The notes beneath the pieces were generated by a model. That model had not been told where the DNA came from. It made no database searches and worked only from the letters and a program-made list of their open reading frames with translations. Made by a program: the position numbers and the translations under genes. 64,000 nt of DNA from Salvia splendens (lineage: Eukaryota > Streptophyta > Magnoliopsida > Lamiales > Lamiaceae), in contig NC_056049.1 of the NCBI RefSeq assembly GCF_004379255.2, positions 4,712,001 through 4,776,000 of the forward strand. Reading direction: 5' to 3'. This document shows positions 10,235-19,792 of the stretch, one piece after another; within the stretch, counting starts at the first letter, position 1, and every line of letters begins with the position of its first letter.

Positions 10235-10965
10235 GTGAAGTAAAATCCGAATAAGAGTGAAGTGTTTTGTGAACAAGAGTGAAGTAAAGTCTGAATAAGA
10301 GTGAAGTGTTTTGTGAACAAGAGTGAATGTTTTATGAAAAAGAGTGAAGTAAAATCCGAATAAGAGTGATGTGTTTTGTGAACAAGAGTGAAGTAAAATC
10401 CGAATAAGAGTGATGTGTTTTGTGAACAAGAGTGAAGTAAAATCCGAATAAGAGTGAAGTGTTTTGTGAACAAGAGTGAATGTTTTGTGAAAAAGAGTGA
10501 AGTAAAATCCGAATAAGAGTGATGTGTTTTGTGAACAAGAGTGAAGTAAAATCCGAATAAGAGTGAAGTGTTTTGTGAACAAGAGTGAAGTAAAATCATG
10601 CTAAGAGTGTTGTGTTTTGTAAACAAGAGTGAAGTAAAATCATGCTAAGAGTTATGTGTTTTGTAAACAAGAGTGAAGTAAAATCATGCTAAGAGTGATG
10701 TGTTTTGTAAACAAGAGTGATGTGTTTTATAAACAGGAGTGAAGTAAAATCATGCTAAGAGTTATGTGTTTTGTAAACAAGAGTGAAGTAAAATCATGCT
10801 AAGAGTGATGTGTTTTGTAAACAAGAGTGATGTGTTTTATAAACAGGAGTGAAGTAAAATCATAATAAGAGTGATGTGTTTTGTAAACAAGAGTGAAGTA
10901 AAATCATGCTAAGAGTGATGTGTTTGTAAACAAGAGTGAAGTAAAATCATGCTAAGAGTGATGTG
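10235..10965 (+). repeat. Satellite array of element F
   Basis: 44-bp double units in the A orientation. The first half of the array has the variant ending AAAATCCGAATAAGAG and the second half AAAATCATGCTAAGAG, so two subfamilies amplified separately. A block of about 112 bp near 10630-10850 is itself duplicated. Confidence 0.9.
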
Positions 10966-11359
10966 GGAATTTATCCATATTTTTATAGAGTTATCCAAAA
11001 TTTAAGATCATTCAAAAATTCCAAAATATTAAGCTTATTCAAAAAACAAACATGCATGGCTACACATCCAATTCTCCACAATTATAGCATCCATCCAAAC
11101 TCCTTCAATACTCTCTTTAATGCTACTCATCACTGTAAAACAACAAACATGTTATGCAGAAGATCACGTAACATGGATAGAGAATGAAGAGAGATTACAA
11201 GAAAATAATCATTAGCCATAACAATCGAATTAATTCTCGAATTAAACGGGAAAAGCCGGTTACGAGCAGCTCATCTACTTAAAGTGTAAATCACATGCAC
11301 AAAAAGTGATAGAACCAATCAATTACAGAACTGAAGAATTCGGAAACAAAGTTAGAGAT

Positions 11360-11456
11360 ACCAGCGACGGATAGCAAATTGAGAGGTGGATTGTTGATCG
11401 AGACGACGGCGATGCCGTCGGATCCGACCTCCACCACTGTTTTAGCAAGCATTGTC
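11360..11456 (-). pseudogene. Peroxisomal multifunctional protein (MFP2/AIM1) first-exon fragment
   Basis: On the minus strand MLAKTVVEVGSDGIAVVSIN followed by NPPLNLLSVAG matches the start of plant peroxisomal fatty-acid beta-oxidation multifunctional proteins (KTVVEVGSDGVAVITI.NPPVNSLS), followed by a GT donor. Only the beginning of the enoyl-CoA hydratase domain remains. It is another captured exon-plus-donor piece, inside element F. Confidence 0.65.
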
Positions 11457-11642
11457 GTCGCTCCGGCGATGAGTAGAAAAATAATTGACTTGTGTCGTAA
11501 AAAGATTCCGAGTTTGGCGCTTCCACCACCAAATAATTTCACGCCGATGAGTAGAAAAACAATTTCATTTTTTCATTTGGAGTTGAATATGGTTTCCAAA
11601 AATGCCCTTGTTAATTACTTTTTATTTAAAACATGTAAAAAT

Positions 11643-11903
11643 TCTTAAAGATGGTAATCAAGAGATATGAGATTGGTAGTAGAAAACATTGTAAGTATCG
11701 TAGGATTTCTGTTGTATATCTTCTATTTCACTGTGTACAATGCACTCCCTTTTATAGTTGTAAATACAAGATAAATATGGAAAAGATCAATTTATTCTAA
11801 TTGTATCAATTCCCTATTGATTTGATTCTTCTTCCTAGAATAGAGTGGTTTATGCTTCTTTCCTTTCTTGGTGTGTAGGATATTCCCTTTTCCTTTCTTG
11901 ACA
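11643..11903 (-). repeat. 3' LTR of the Copia element
   Basis: 261 bp, same as 16951-17211. The polyprotein stop codon lies inside it (11850-11852). Confidence 0.95.
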
Positions 11904-14900
11904 CTCCCCCTCAAGTTGAGTAACGGCATCTCCGATACTTAACTTGGTCAGAACTTCCTTGAAGACCTTAGCATGCACTGCTTTAGTCAGAATATCCGCT
12001 AGTTGTTCTTCAGACCGAACGAATGGAAGTTCGATGATGCCACTATCTATATTTTCTTTGATGAAGTGACGGTCAACTTCCACATGCTTGGTCCTATCAT
12101 GCTGGACTGGATTTTCCGAGATACTAATAGCTGCTTTGTTGTCACAGAAAAGTCTAATTTTCTCTTTTGGAGGGAAACCAATTTCCGTGAGTAATCTTCG
12201 CAGCCACAAGATCTCGGTGATTCCACTCTTCACTCCACGGAACTCTGCTTCTGCACTAGATAATGCCACCACTTTCTGCTTCTTACTCCTCCAAGTGACC
12301 AAGTTTCCACCAACGAAGGTGAAATATCCAGCTGTAGATCTTCTATCGTTCGGGTTGCTGGCCCAATCAGCGTCAGTGTACCCCTCTATTTCAAGGTTCT
12401 CCTTCCTTTCGAGTAGTACGCCATATACTGTTGTCCCCTTTAGGTACCGCACAATTCTAAGGGCCGCTTCCATGTGCTCTTCCTGAGGTTTGTGCATGAA
12501 CTGGCTCACAACTCCTACTGCATATGCAATGTCCGGCCTCGTATGGGCGAGGTAGATCAATTTCCCTACAAGGCATTGATATCTTTCTCGATCTGTCATT
12601 GCAGCCCCCTCAAGGATCTTCAGTCCGTGATTCATCATAATCGGAGTCTCAGCTGGTCTACACTCGAGTAGTCCGGTTTCTGCCAGTAAGTCTAAGACAT
12701 ACTTTTTCTGTCTTAGGAAGATGCCCCTTTTTGATCTCAGGATTTCAATCCCCAGAAAATACTTCATTGCACCAAGGTCTTTCATCTCAAATTCCTGGAA
12801 CAAGTTCTTTTTCAATTCTTCGATCTCTTCGATGTCATCACCTGTGATAATCATGTCGTCAACGTAAATGATTAGACACGTTATCTTCCCATCCCTTTTC
12901 TTTAGAAACAGAGTGTGATCTGCATTGCTCTGTTTGTAGCCATATTTTGTCATGGCCTGGCAGAATCGCCCGAACCATACTCTAGGTGATTGCTTTAGCC
13001 CGTAGAGTGTCTTCCTTAGTCTGCATACTTCCCCTTTCCCGAAATCTCCCGAAAATCCTGGGGGAGCCTCCATATACACCTCCTCATTCTTCTTCAATTC
13101 GCCATGTAGAAAGGCGTTAGTCACGTCGAACTGATGTAATGGCCAGTCTTTGCAAGCTGCCACAGACAATAAGGTGCGTACTGTACTCATTTTTGCCACC
13201 GGGGAGAATGTTTCATCGTAGTCTATCCCATAGGTCTGGGTGTACCCTTTTGCTACCAATCTCGCTTTGTATCTCTCGATTGATCCATCTGCTCGTCGCT
13301 TGATAGTGAACACCCACTTGCATCCAACTGGTTTCTTTCCCTTTGGCAAGATACATTGTTCCCAAGTTCCGTTCTTGATTAGGGCATCCATTTCCTTCTT
13401 CATAGCTTCCCTCCAGTGTTTATGCCTCATTGCTTCTTCCCACGACTGAGGAATGTGTACTTCCTCATATAGAGCTGCTTCGAAGGCTCTGGCCATCTCC
13501 GTGTATTGTCCCTGAACAGTGTTTGCTATTGAGTATCTGGACTTTGGACCTTGCCAGTCTGGAGAGTACCGTTTTGGTGGCACACCCCTTGTGCTCCTGG
13601 TCGGTAAATATCCACTTGTACTTGGATCCGGTTGGGCCATACTGTCCTCCTGTCTCACATCGTTAGCACTAACCTGAGGACTCATATGAGTACTAGAGCT
13701 TACCTCAGGATTCGAAGGCGGAGATGATGGTGGGGTAGAAGCATCGAACCCCTCAGACTGTATATGAGTGGGTAGAGACGTCTCGGCGGTTACATTAACT
13801 TCCTCTGATGGACCGACATCCAGTGTAGACATGGGCAATGGACCGGCGGGTGTAGGATCGGGTGGCGGTGGAGTAGGAGTTGGGATGGGCAAGGATGAGG
13901 GTGTATGAAGCCAACTTAGCGAGTCTGTAGTTTTATTCTCCCCCTGACTGCTAAGTTGGTGGAAAAAGTACTCAGATTCGACAAAGTCACAATTCAAGGT
14001 TGTGTGTAGATGATGTGTTTTGGGGTCATAGCATCGGTATCCCTTCTGATTTTTTCCGTATCCTAAAAACACACACTTGACAGCATTCGGTGAGAATTTA
14101 GATCGGTTCTGTTTTGGGATGTGGACAAATACTGTGCATCCAAAAACTTTGGGTTCGAGAGTGAGAGAGGATGGAATATCTATATAGGCTGAGAGAAAAT
14201 CCAAAGGAGGTTTAAAATTTAGGATATGGGTAGGGAGTCGGTTAAGAAGGTAAACTGATGTGGCTATGGCTTCAGGCCAGAAGGAGTGTGGGACACGGGA
14301 TTCGATGATTAGGGCTCGGGTCATTTCTAAGAGGATCCTATTTTTCCTTTCTGCCACCCCATTTTGTTCAGGCGTGTATGGACAGGTGGTTTGGTGAACA
14401 AGGCCTTTTTCAGTGAAAAATTGTTTCATTTTGGTGTTTACATACTCCCCCCCATTATCAGTCCTAAGTATTTGGATATTCTGTTTGTGTTGGGTTTGTA
14501 TGAGACTATAGAATTGGGTAAATTTATCAAAAACTTCAGACTTAGAGTTCAAAAAATATACCCACGTCATTCTAGAGCAATCATCAACAAACAACAAGAA
14601 ATATCTAAAGCCATTATTACTAGTAACAGGTGCAGGGCCCCAAACATCAGAGTGTATTAAAGAAAAAACAGACTTCGCACGAGTATTATTGAGTTTATAT
14701 GAATGTCGGTGGCTTTTGGCCAAAAAACATGTCTCACAATTCAAAGGGTGTGAAGTGGCTAAATTTGGATAAAGTAACCGTAAATATCCTATGGATGGAT
14801 GTCCTAACCGGCGGTGCCAAAGCCAGGTCTGTCTGTCAGTCAGTCCTTGAGTCAGCATCGCAGTACCCTGTTGAGCCATCTCATCCACGTAGTAGAGTCC

Positions 14901-16880
14901 TCGGTGTTCAGTGCCACGCCCAACTATCTCCCCCGTCCTCGTATCCTGTAAAATGCAACAGCCAGGTTGCATTAGTAAGTTACAGTGAAGTTCTCTTGTC
15001 GCCTGACTGACGGACACCAATTTATGAGACAAGGAGGGGACATATAAACAATTTGAAAGGCTCAATTTAGGTGAAATGGTAATAGTGCCCGCCCCTTGAA
15101 CCTGTGCTAAATCCCCACTAGCAGTTCTAATATATTTTTTCCTAGTGCCCGAAATGTCCTTAAAATCAGATGCATCCCAAGACATTGTGTCTGTCGCCCC
15201 ACAGTCAAAAATCCAATGATAATCTTTGTCCTGGGTTTCGGTGGAAGTAGACGAGAGTGCTAAGGCTTGAAAAGAATTTTTACATGCTATATTGGGCTCA
15301 AAATCGAAATTATAATTCGGATTTTGGGACTTTAGGGACTTATTATGCACAGTTTTGACTTTATAGGGTGAACAATGTGATAAATAGGATGGATGGGGCT
15401 GTTTTTGTGAGACTTGAGCAGTAGGAGGACTAAAAAGAGATAGACTTAAGTTTTGGGGTGGAAAATGATATAACTTCGAAACTGAGGGGTTAAATGAGTT
15501 CAACCCCTCATTACCTCCATTCGTTACCCTAGCCGCCATGGCCGATCCCCTCTCTTCCTCGGCACTTCGATTTCCAGCCGGTGGTGGACCGATGCTGCCC
15601 GCCGGGGCACCGCCGGCGTTGGAAGCTCGGTTTTCTCCACCTGCCCAGACTCCAGGCGCCGCCATCTGTCCTCCCTGGAACCACGGTTGACTGCCGCCAC
15701 CGTCTGCCCAAGCTCCAGCCGCTATCGGTGCTCCTCCCTGCGTCGCCGTTTGAACACCGTGATTCCACGGTTGGTCACTGACGGCGACGGCTGCCCTTCC
15801 TCCGGCGTTTCGATTTCGGGCAGCTCTTGCCTTTTTCATGTCATCCCACCATTCCGGGAACCCGATTCGCAAAAAACATCCGTCTCGGGTGTGTTTCTTC
15901 CCCCCACAGTGAGAGCATGTGAGTTTGCTCTTGTCTTCGTCTCCCTTTCGGCTGTTCCACGTTCTGTTTGGGGCTGAGTTTGACTGTGGTGGAGGTCGGG
16001 TTCGGTCGGTGGCCGCTAGTCCAGAGCCGATGCCATTATTCGGTGGTTCTGTGGTTCCGAGGACGCCTTCATTAATTGAATGCCTTCGTACCATCCCGTA
16101 AGCTTTCCGGACAGTTGGTAGTGGATCTTTGTCCATGATTTCTCTTTTGATGCTTGCGTATTTTTCATCCAGTGCACTTAGGAATTGGTAGAGGCGATGT
16201 CGTTGCTCCCTTTTGTTGTAGTTCTCGACGTCCGTCGGGCTGGGGTCTCTGGAATCAATGGATATCCATAGATCCTGCATCTTGTTCCATAGGCCCTCCA
16301 ATGTCATGTTCCCCTGTTTGACTGTCATGGCTTGTCTGTGCAGGTCATAGATTTGAAACGGATCAGCCCCGCTCCCGTAGGTGACTGCCAGGCCTTCCCA
16401 GAGGTCTCGGGCAGTAGCGTACTGAGATACTTCATTCACGAGCTCTGCCTCGAGATTGTTGATGACCCAATTGAATACGCAATGGTCCCGTTGCTGCCAT
16501 CTTGCGTAGCCGGGGTCATTGGTTGGGGGAGGTTTTGAAACTCCAGAAATGTGAGAGGTCAAACCTTTCCCCCCAATCGCTCGTTCCATAAGATTAACCC
16601 ATAGGGGGTAATTATCCCCGTTGAGTTTGGTTTTGATGGAGATTTCTCCAAAGGATTCTGGTTGGTTTGGATTTGGTGGTGTGGCTGCGGTCGATGATGA
16701 ATCCGCTTTGTCGGGTATTCTGAGACTTTGTTTGAGGAATTCTGCAAATTGTGCAGCAAATTCCGTTGGAAAATTCATTGGGTTTGGGTGGTTTTTTTGG
16801 TGTTTCTGTATCTGAGTTTTCGGAGTCTGACATGGTTGGTTTTGGATTTGCAGGGTTGAGGGTTGAAGGTTAATCAACAA
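11850..16880 (-). CDS. Copia gag-pol polyprotein (1,676 aa)
   Basis: One frame encodes everything the element needs. Gag occupies roughly residues 75-350, with zinc knuckle CSHCGGKKHTRDGC at 322-335 (CX2CX4HX4C). The aspartic protease has DCGATD at 559-564 (usual DSGA). The HHCC integrase zinc region is at about 689-725. The integrase core has D745, D808 and E844 with the usual 35-residue D-E spacing. Reverse transcriptase spans about 1175-1420 with YVDDM at 1339-1343. RNase H has D1503, E1545 or E1547, and D1580. No internal stop or frameshift is seen. The first Met may be upstream of the real one; Met35 (MNFPTEF) is an alternative, and a better-looking N-terminus exists in another frame (16612-16833). 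Making Gag and Pol from one frame is normal for Copia. Confidence 0.93.
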   Translation of the reverse strand: MLINLQPSTLQIQNQPCQTPKTQIQKHQKNHPNPMNFPTEFAAQFAEFLKQSLRIPDKADSSSTAATPPNPNQPESFGEISIKTKLNGDNYPLWVNLMERAIGGKGLTSHISGVSKPPPTNDPGYARWQQRDHCVFNWVINNLEAELVNEVSQYATARDLWEGLAVTYGSGADPFQIYDLHRQAMTVKQGNMTLEGLWNKMQDLWISIDSRDPSPTDVENYNKREQRHRLYQFLSALDEKYASIKREIMDKDPLPTVRKAYGMVRRHSINEGVLGTTEPPNNGIGSGLAATDRTRPPPQSNSAPNRTWNSRKGDEDKSKLTCSHCGGKKHTRDGCFLRIGFPEWWDDMKKARAARNRNAGGRAAVAVSDQPWNHGVQTATQGGAPIAAGAWADGGGSQPWFQGGQMAAPGVWAGGENRASNAGGAPAGSIGPPPAGNRSAEEERGSAMAARVTNGGNEGLNSFNPSVSKLYHFPPQNLSLSLFSPPTAQVSQKQPHPSYLSHCSPYKVKTVHNKSLKSQNPNYNFDFEPNIACKNSFQALALSSTSTETQDKDYHWIFDCGATDTMSWDASDFKDISGTRKKYIRTASGDLAQVQGAGTITISPKLSLSNCLYVPSLSHKLVSVSQATRELHCNLLMQPGCCILQDTRTGEIVGRGTEHRGLYYVDEMAQQGTAMLTQGLTDRQTWLWHRRLGHPSIGYLRLLYPNLATSHPLNCETCFLAKSHRHSYKLNNTRAKSVFSLIHSDVWGPAPVTSNNGFRYFLLFVDDCSRMTWVYFLNSKSEVFDKFTQFYSLIQTQHKQNIQILRTDNGGEYVNTKMKQFFTEKGLVHQTTCPYTPEQNGVAERKNRILLEMTRALIIESRVPHSFWPEAIATSVYLLNRLPTHILNFKPPLDFLSAYIDIPSSLTLEPKVFGCTVFVHIPKQNRSKFSPNAVKCVFLGYGKNQKGYRCYDPKTHHLHTTLNCDFVESEYFFHQLSSQGENKTTDSLSWLHTPSSLPIPTPTPPPPDPTPAGPLPMSTLDVGPSEEVNVTAETSLPTHIQSEGFDASTPPSSPPSNPEVSSSTHMSPQVSANDVRQEDSMAQPDPSTSGYLPTRSTRGVPPKRYSPDWQGPKSRYSIANTVQGQYTEMARAFEAALYEEVHIPQSWEEAMRHKHWREAMKKEMDALIKNGTWEQCILPKGKKPVGCKWVFTIKRRADGSIERYKARLVAKGYTQTYGIDYDETFSPVAKMSTVRTLLSVAACKDWPLHQFDVTNAFLHGELKKNEEVYMEAPPGFSGDFGKGEVCRLRKTLYGLKQSPRVWFGRFCQAMTKYGYKQSNADHTLFLKKRDGKITCLIIYVDDMIITGDDIEEIEELKKNLFQEFEMKDLGAMKYFLGIEILRSKRGIFLRQKKYVLDLLAETGLLECRPAETPIMMNHGLKILEGAAMTDRERYQCLVGKLIYLAHTRPDIAYAVGVVSQFMHKPQEEHMEAALRIVRYLKGTTVYGVLLERKENLEIEGYTDADWASNPNDRRSTAGYFTFVGGNLVTWRSKKQKVVALSSAEAEFRGVKSGITEILWLRRLLTEIGFPPKEKIRLFCDNKAAISISENPVQHDRTKHVEVDRHFIKENIDSGIIELPFVRSEEQLADILTKAVHAKVFKEVLTKLSIGDAVTQLEGECQERKREYPTHQERKEA

Positions 16881-16950
16881 GGCTGGGAAAAGGGACGATG
16901 AGGAACGTCGTATTTCTGAGTCCCCATCTCAAATGCCTGCTCTGATACCA

Positions 16951-17211
16951 TCTTAAAGATGGTAATCAAGAGATATGAGATTGGTAGTAGAAAACATTGT
17001 AAGTATCGTAGGATTTCTGTTGTATATCTTCTATTTCACTGTGTACAATGCACTCCCTTTTATAGTTGTAAATACAAGATAAATATGGAAAAGATCAATT
17101 TATTCTAATTGTATCAATTCCCTATTGATTTGATTCTTCTTCCTAGAATAGAGTGGTTTATGCTTCTTTCCTTTCTTGGTGTGTAGGATATTCCCTTTTC
17201 CTTTCTTGACA
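16951..17211 (-). repeat. 5' LTR of the Copia element
   Basis: 261 bp, beginning TGTCAAGAAAGG on the minus strand; followed in transcription order by the primer binding site. Confidence 0.95.
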
Positions 17212-17332
17212 AAAATAGCTAAGCCATAAGATTAATTTGGGGTATTAAGATGTGTGGCTGAGATTTGTTCTCTAGTTATACACTTAATATTAGTTATACT
17301 TGGTTTAAGGACATTTTTGTTTTGATCAAATA

Positions 17333-17334
<2 letters not shown>

Positions 17335-17370
<36 letters not shown>
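17335..17370. promoter_or_regulatory. (TA)n tract at the TATA position of the protease gene
   Basis: A 36-bp TA run ending 61 bp before the ATG at 17432. It marks the end of element F and is the only TATA-like sequence at the usual distance, so it may act as core promoter (inference). Confidence 0.45.
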
Positions 17371-17371
<1 letters not shown>

Positions 17372-17431
17372 GCCTCCCTTCCAAAAGAAATACCCACGGG
17401 CGGCTTTCCCTTCCTTAACAAGGAGTACCAA

Positions 17432-19792
17432 ATGGGTAGGCCAAGGTGTATGCCGCAGCAGCTCCTTTTCATCTTATTTCTCATTGCTAATTCCTTCAAT
17501 GCCGACGCCGCCGGGGTCAAATTCGAGCTCATCCACCGCCACCACCTGCATCCAGGCGGCGCCCTTCCCCTGCGGAAGCTAGTCCACAGCGACGCCTCTC
17601 GCGCGCAAGCCATATCAAGGAAAGTGAGGAGCAAATTCAATGCTTCCGGTGAACTTCCGTTGCATTCCGCCGCCGACTACGGCGTGGGGCAGTACCTGGT
17701 GAAGCTCAAAATGGGGACGCCGGGGCAGCATCTCGTGCTGATCCCCGACACCGGGAGTGACCTCACTTGGACCAAGTGCAGGTACACTACTCTTTTTTTT
17801 TAAAAGAGGATCAATAATGGTTTCCCATTTAAAGATATTTTACCAACTGATCCTAATTGCAGGTACAAATGCCGCGGGGATGACTGCGGCAGGATAAAGA
17901 CTGGCCACCGCAGCCGCGTGTTCCACGCAGATCGCTCCTCGTCATTCAAGACTGTGCCGTGCTCTTCCACCACATGCCAGACTGATCTTGTTGATCTCTT
18001 CTCCCTCGCTATCTGCCCATCTCCACTCGACCCCTGCGCCTATGATTACAGGTACTTTCACACACGCACTTCATTATTTGCAAGTAAAGTAGCCAATTAA
18101 GTACTCTTTTATCTCTTCAAAAGTAGATGTCACGCTTTTTTTGTCCCACAAAAAATGTTACTACATTTCTTTTTTAAATTCTGTTTTATATTAAATATAA
18201 ATATATTTTGTAGTATTTTCTATCTCCACTTAATATACAAAAACATCTCCTAAAATTTCATTTTATTATCCAAATATGACATGTATTATTGAATGGAAGG
18301 GGCATTTGGGGTTGAATTAGTCATAGGCTGACTACACCCACCTACTAGTGTGAAATTAAAATTAAGAGCTCTACTAAATGACATGAATATTATGATAGGG
18401 ACACTCCTACCGTCCATCATTAATTGGTTAAAGTTGACTCACTTAAATTTTAATTGTCACATTTTATTTTACTATATTTAGTAAGATCTCATATTTTGCT
18501 ATTTCATTTTACTATTATAAAATTAATAAGAATAATATAAAAAATAAGATCCATATTTTATTAACTTTTTCTTCTATTTTTATAGTTAAGTAAAACTCGC
18601 TCTAGTCAACTAATTTTGCAAAAATAATGAGAAATGAAAGTATAAATTAGTGAAATGTGGGGTTGGGAAATTAATTTGCGGATTGAAAACAAAAGAAATT
18701 TGATAGAACTAATCGCGGACGAGAGGAACATTTTTTAAGTGAATTGAAAGCAAGTAGCAACCCTATCTTAGATTTTCTCTCACATTTTGTTAGGTCACTA
18801 TCACAAAATTTTACGTATTTATTTATTTTCCTAGTATTATAGCATTTCTGGAAAAAGAAACCTCATTTATTGAAGCTCACAAAAATGAAAACAAATGAGC
18901 CTAGCTCTCCATGTTGAATAGAATAGTCTCATTAATTATTTCTTTCCATATTCACAACACGATTAGCTACGTGGATGGCACGAGCGCGCAGGGCATATTC
19001 GCCCACGAGACCCTCACGTTCAGCCTCACCAAAGGGAGAACGGCGAGTCTCCGCAACGTCCTCATGGGCTGCAGCGAGTCCTCCACCGGCCGGAGCCTAC
19101 TCGGCGCGGACGGCATAATGGGACTGGGATACAGCACCAACTCGAACGCCGTCCACGCCGCGGGCGCGTTCGGGGGCAAGTTCTCGTACTGCCTCGTCGA
19201 CCACCTGAGCCCGAGAAGCGTCTCGAGCCACCTCATCTTCGGCTCCTACAAAGACGCCAACGTCTCCGTGGCCTGGATGCGGCACACGGAGCTAGTGCTG
19301 GGCGCGATCGGCACGTTCTACGCCGTCCGCGTCCGAGGCATCTCGGTTGGGGGGGCGATGCTCGACATCCCGGCCGAGGTCTGGGACTTCGGACGCGGCG
19401 GCGGCGCGATGCTGGACTCGGGCACGACGCTCACGGTGCTGACGACGCCGGCTTACGAGCCCGTGATGGCTGCCTTGCGGGGGTCGCTGCGCGGTTCCCA
19501 GCGGGTGTATGAAGGGGAAGTGGGCCCGCTCGAGTACTGCTTCAACTCGACCGGGTTTGATGAGAGGGTTGTGCCGAGGTTTATGCTGCATTTTGTGGAC
19601 GGGGCGAGGTTTGAGCCGCCGGTGAAGAGCTACGTGATCGATGACACACCCGAGGTGAAGTGCCTCGGGTTCGCGGACGGCGGGGCCGGGCCGGGTGCGA
19701 GTATTGTTGGGAATATTATGCAGCAGAATCATTTGTGGGAGTTTGATTTTGGCAACAGGAGGTTGGGGTTTGGTCCCTCCTCTTGTGCTTAG
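17432..19792 (+). CDS. Aspartic protease, NANA/nepenthesin-like (A1 family, 454 aa)
   Basis: Three exons: 17432-17781, 17863-18051 and 18967-19792, joined at GT-AG sites in phase 2 (junction codons Arg117 and Ser180). The protein starts with a hydrophobic leader (LLFILFLIANSFNADA), then a propeptide (ELIHRHH...). The first catalytic motif is DTGSDLTW (Asp106) and the second LDSGTTLTVL (Asp330). A cysteine-rich nepenthesin-type insert (KCRGDDCG...CQTD...CPSPLDPC) lies between, and the C-terminus is GFGPSSCA. Family and motifs fit plant A1B proteases close to NANA, which acts in plastids or the secretory route on unknown substrates. Length is normal and all key residues are present. Intron 2 is 915 bp. 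The element end 61 bp upstream means its native promoter is gone or displaced. The 3' part from residue 320 is duplicated at 43822-44229. Confidence 0.88.

Larger units (their letters stand above)
11643..17211 (-). mobile_element. Full-length young Copia LTR retrotransposon (5,569 bp)
   Basis: The LTRs 11643-11903 and 16951-17211 (261 bp each) are identical by eye. The 5-bp target duplication AAAAT lies at 11638-11642 and 17212-17216. On the minus strand the primer site TGGTATCAGAGC (initiator tRNA-Met type) follows the 5' LTR at 16939-16950, and the purine tract TTGAGGGGGAG (11904-11914) precedes the 3' LTR. One long frame covers gag to RNase H. Identical LTRs, a clean duplication and an open frame mean a very recent, possibly still active insertion. 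Confidence 0.95.
10235..17334 (+). mobile_element. Left-truncated TIR element F with nested Copia
   Basis: The right terminus (17250-17334, with GAGATTTGTTCTCTAGTTAT) is that of the A/B/C family and abuts the TA tract 17335-17370. The left terminus is missing: the satellite array (10235-10965) begins directly at the TA tract. It carries an MFP2/AIM1 exon fragment (11360-11456, minus) and is split by a 5.57 kb Copia element (11643-17211). Without the Copia insertion it is about 1.5 kb. Confidence 0.65.

Noticed and set aside
12003..16815. Many plus-strand open frames across 12-16.8 kb
   Set aside because: Shadows of the minus-strand Copia polyprotein.
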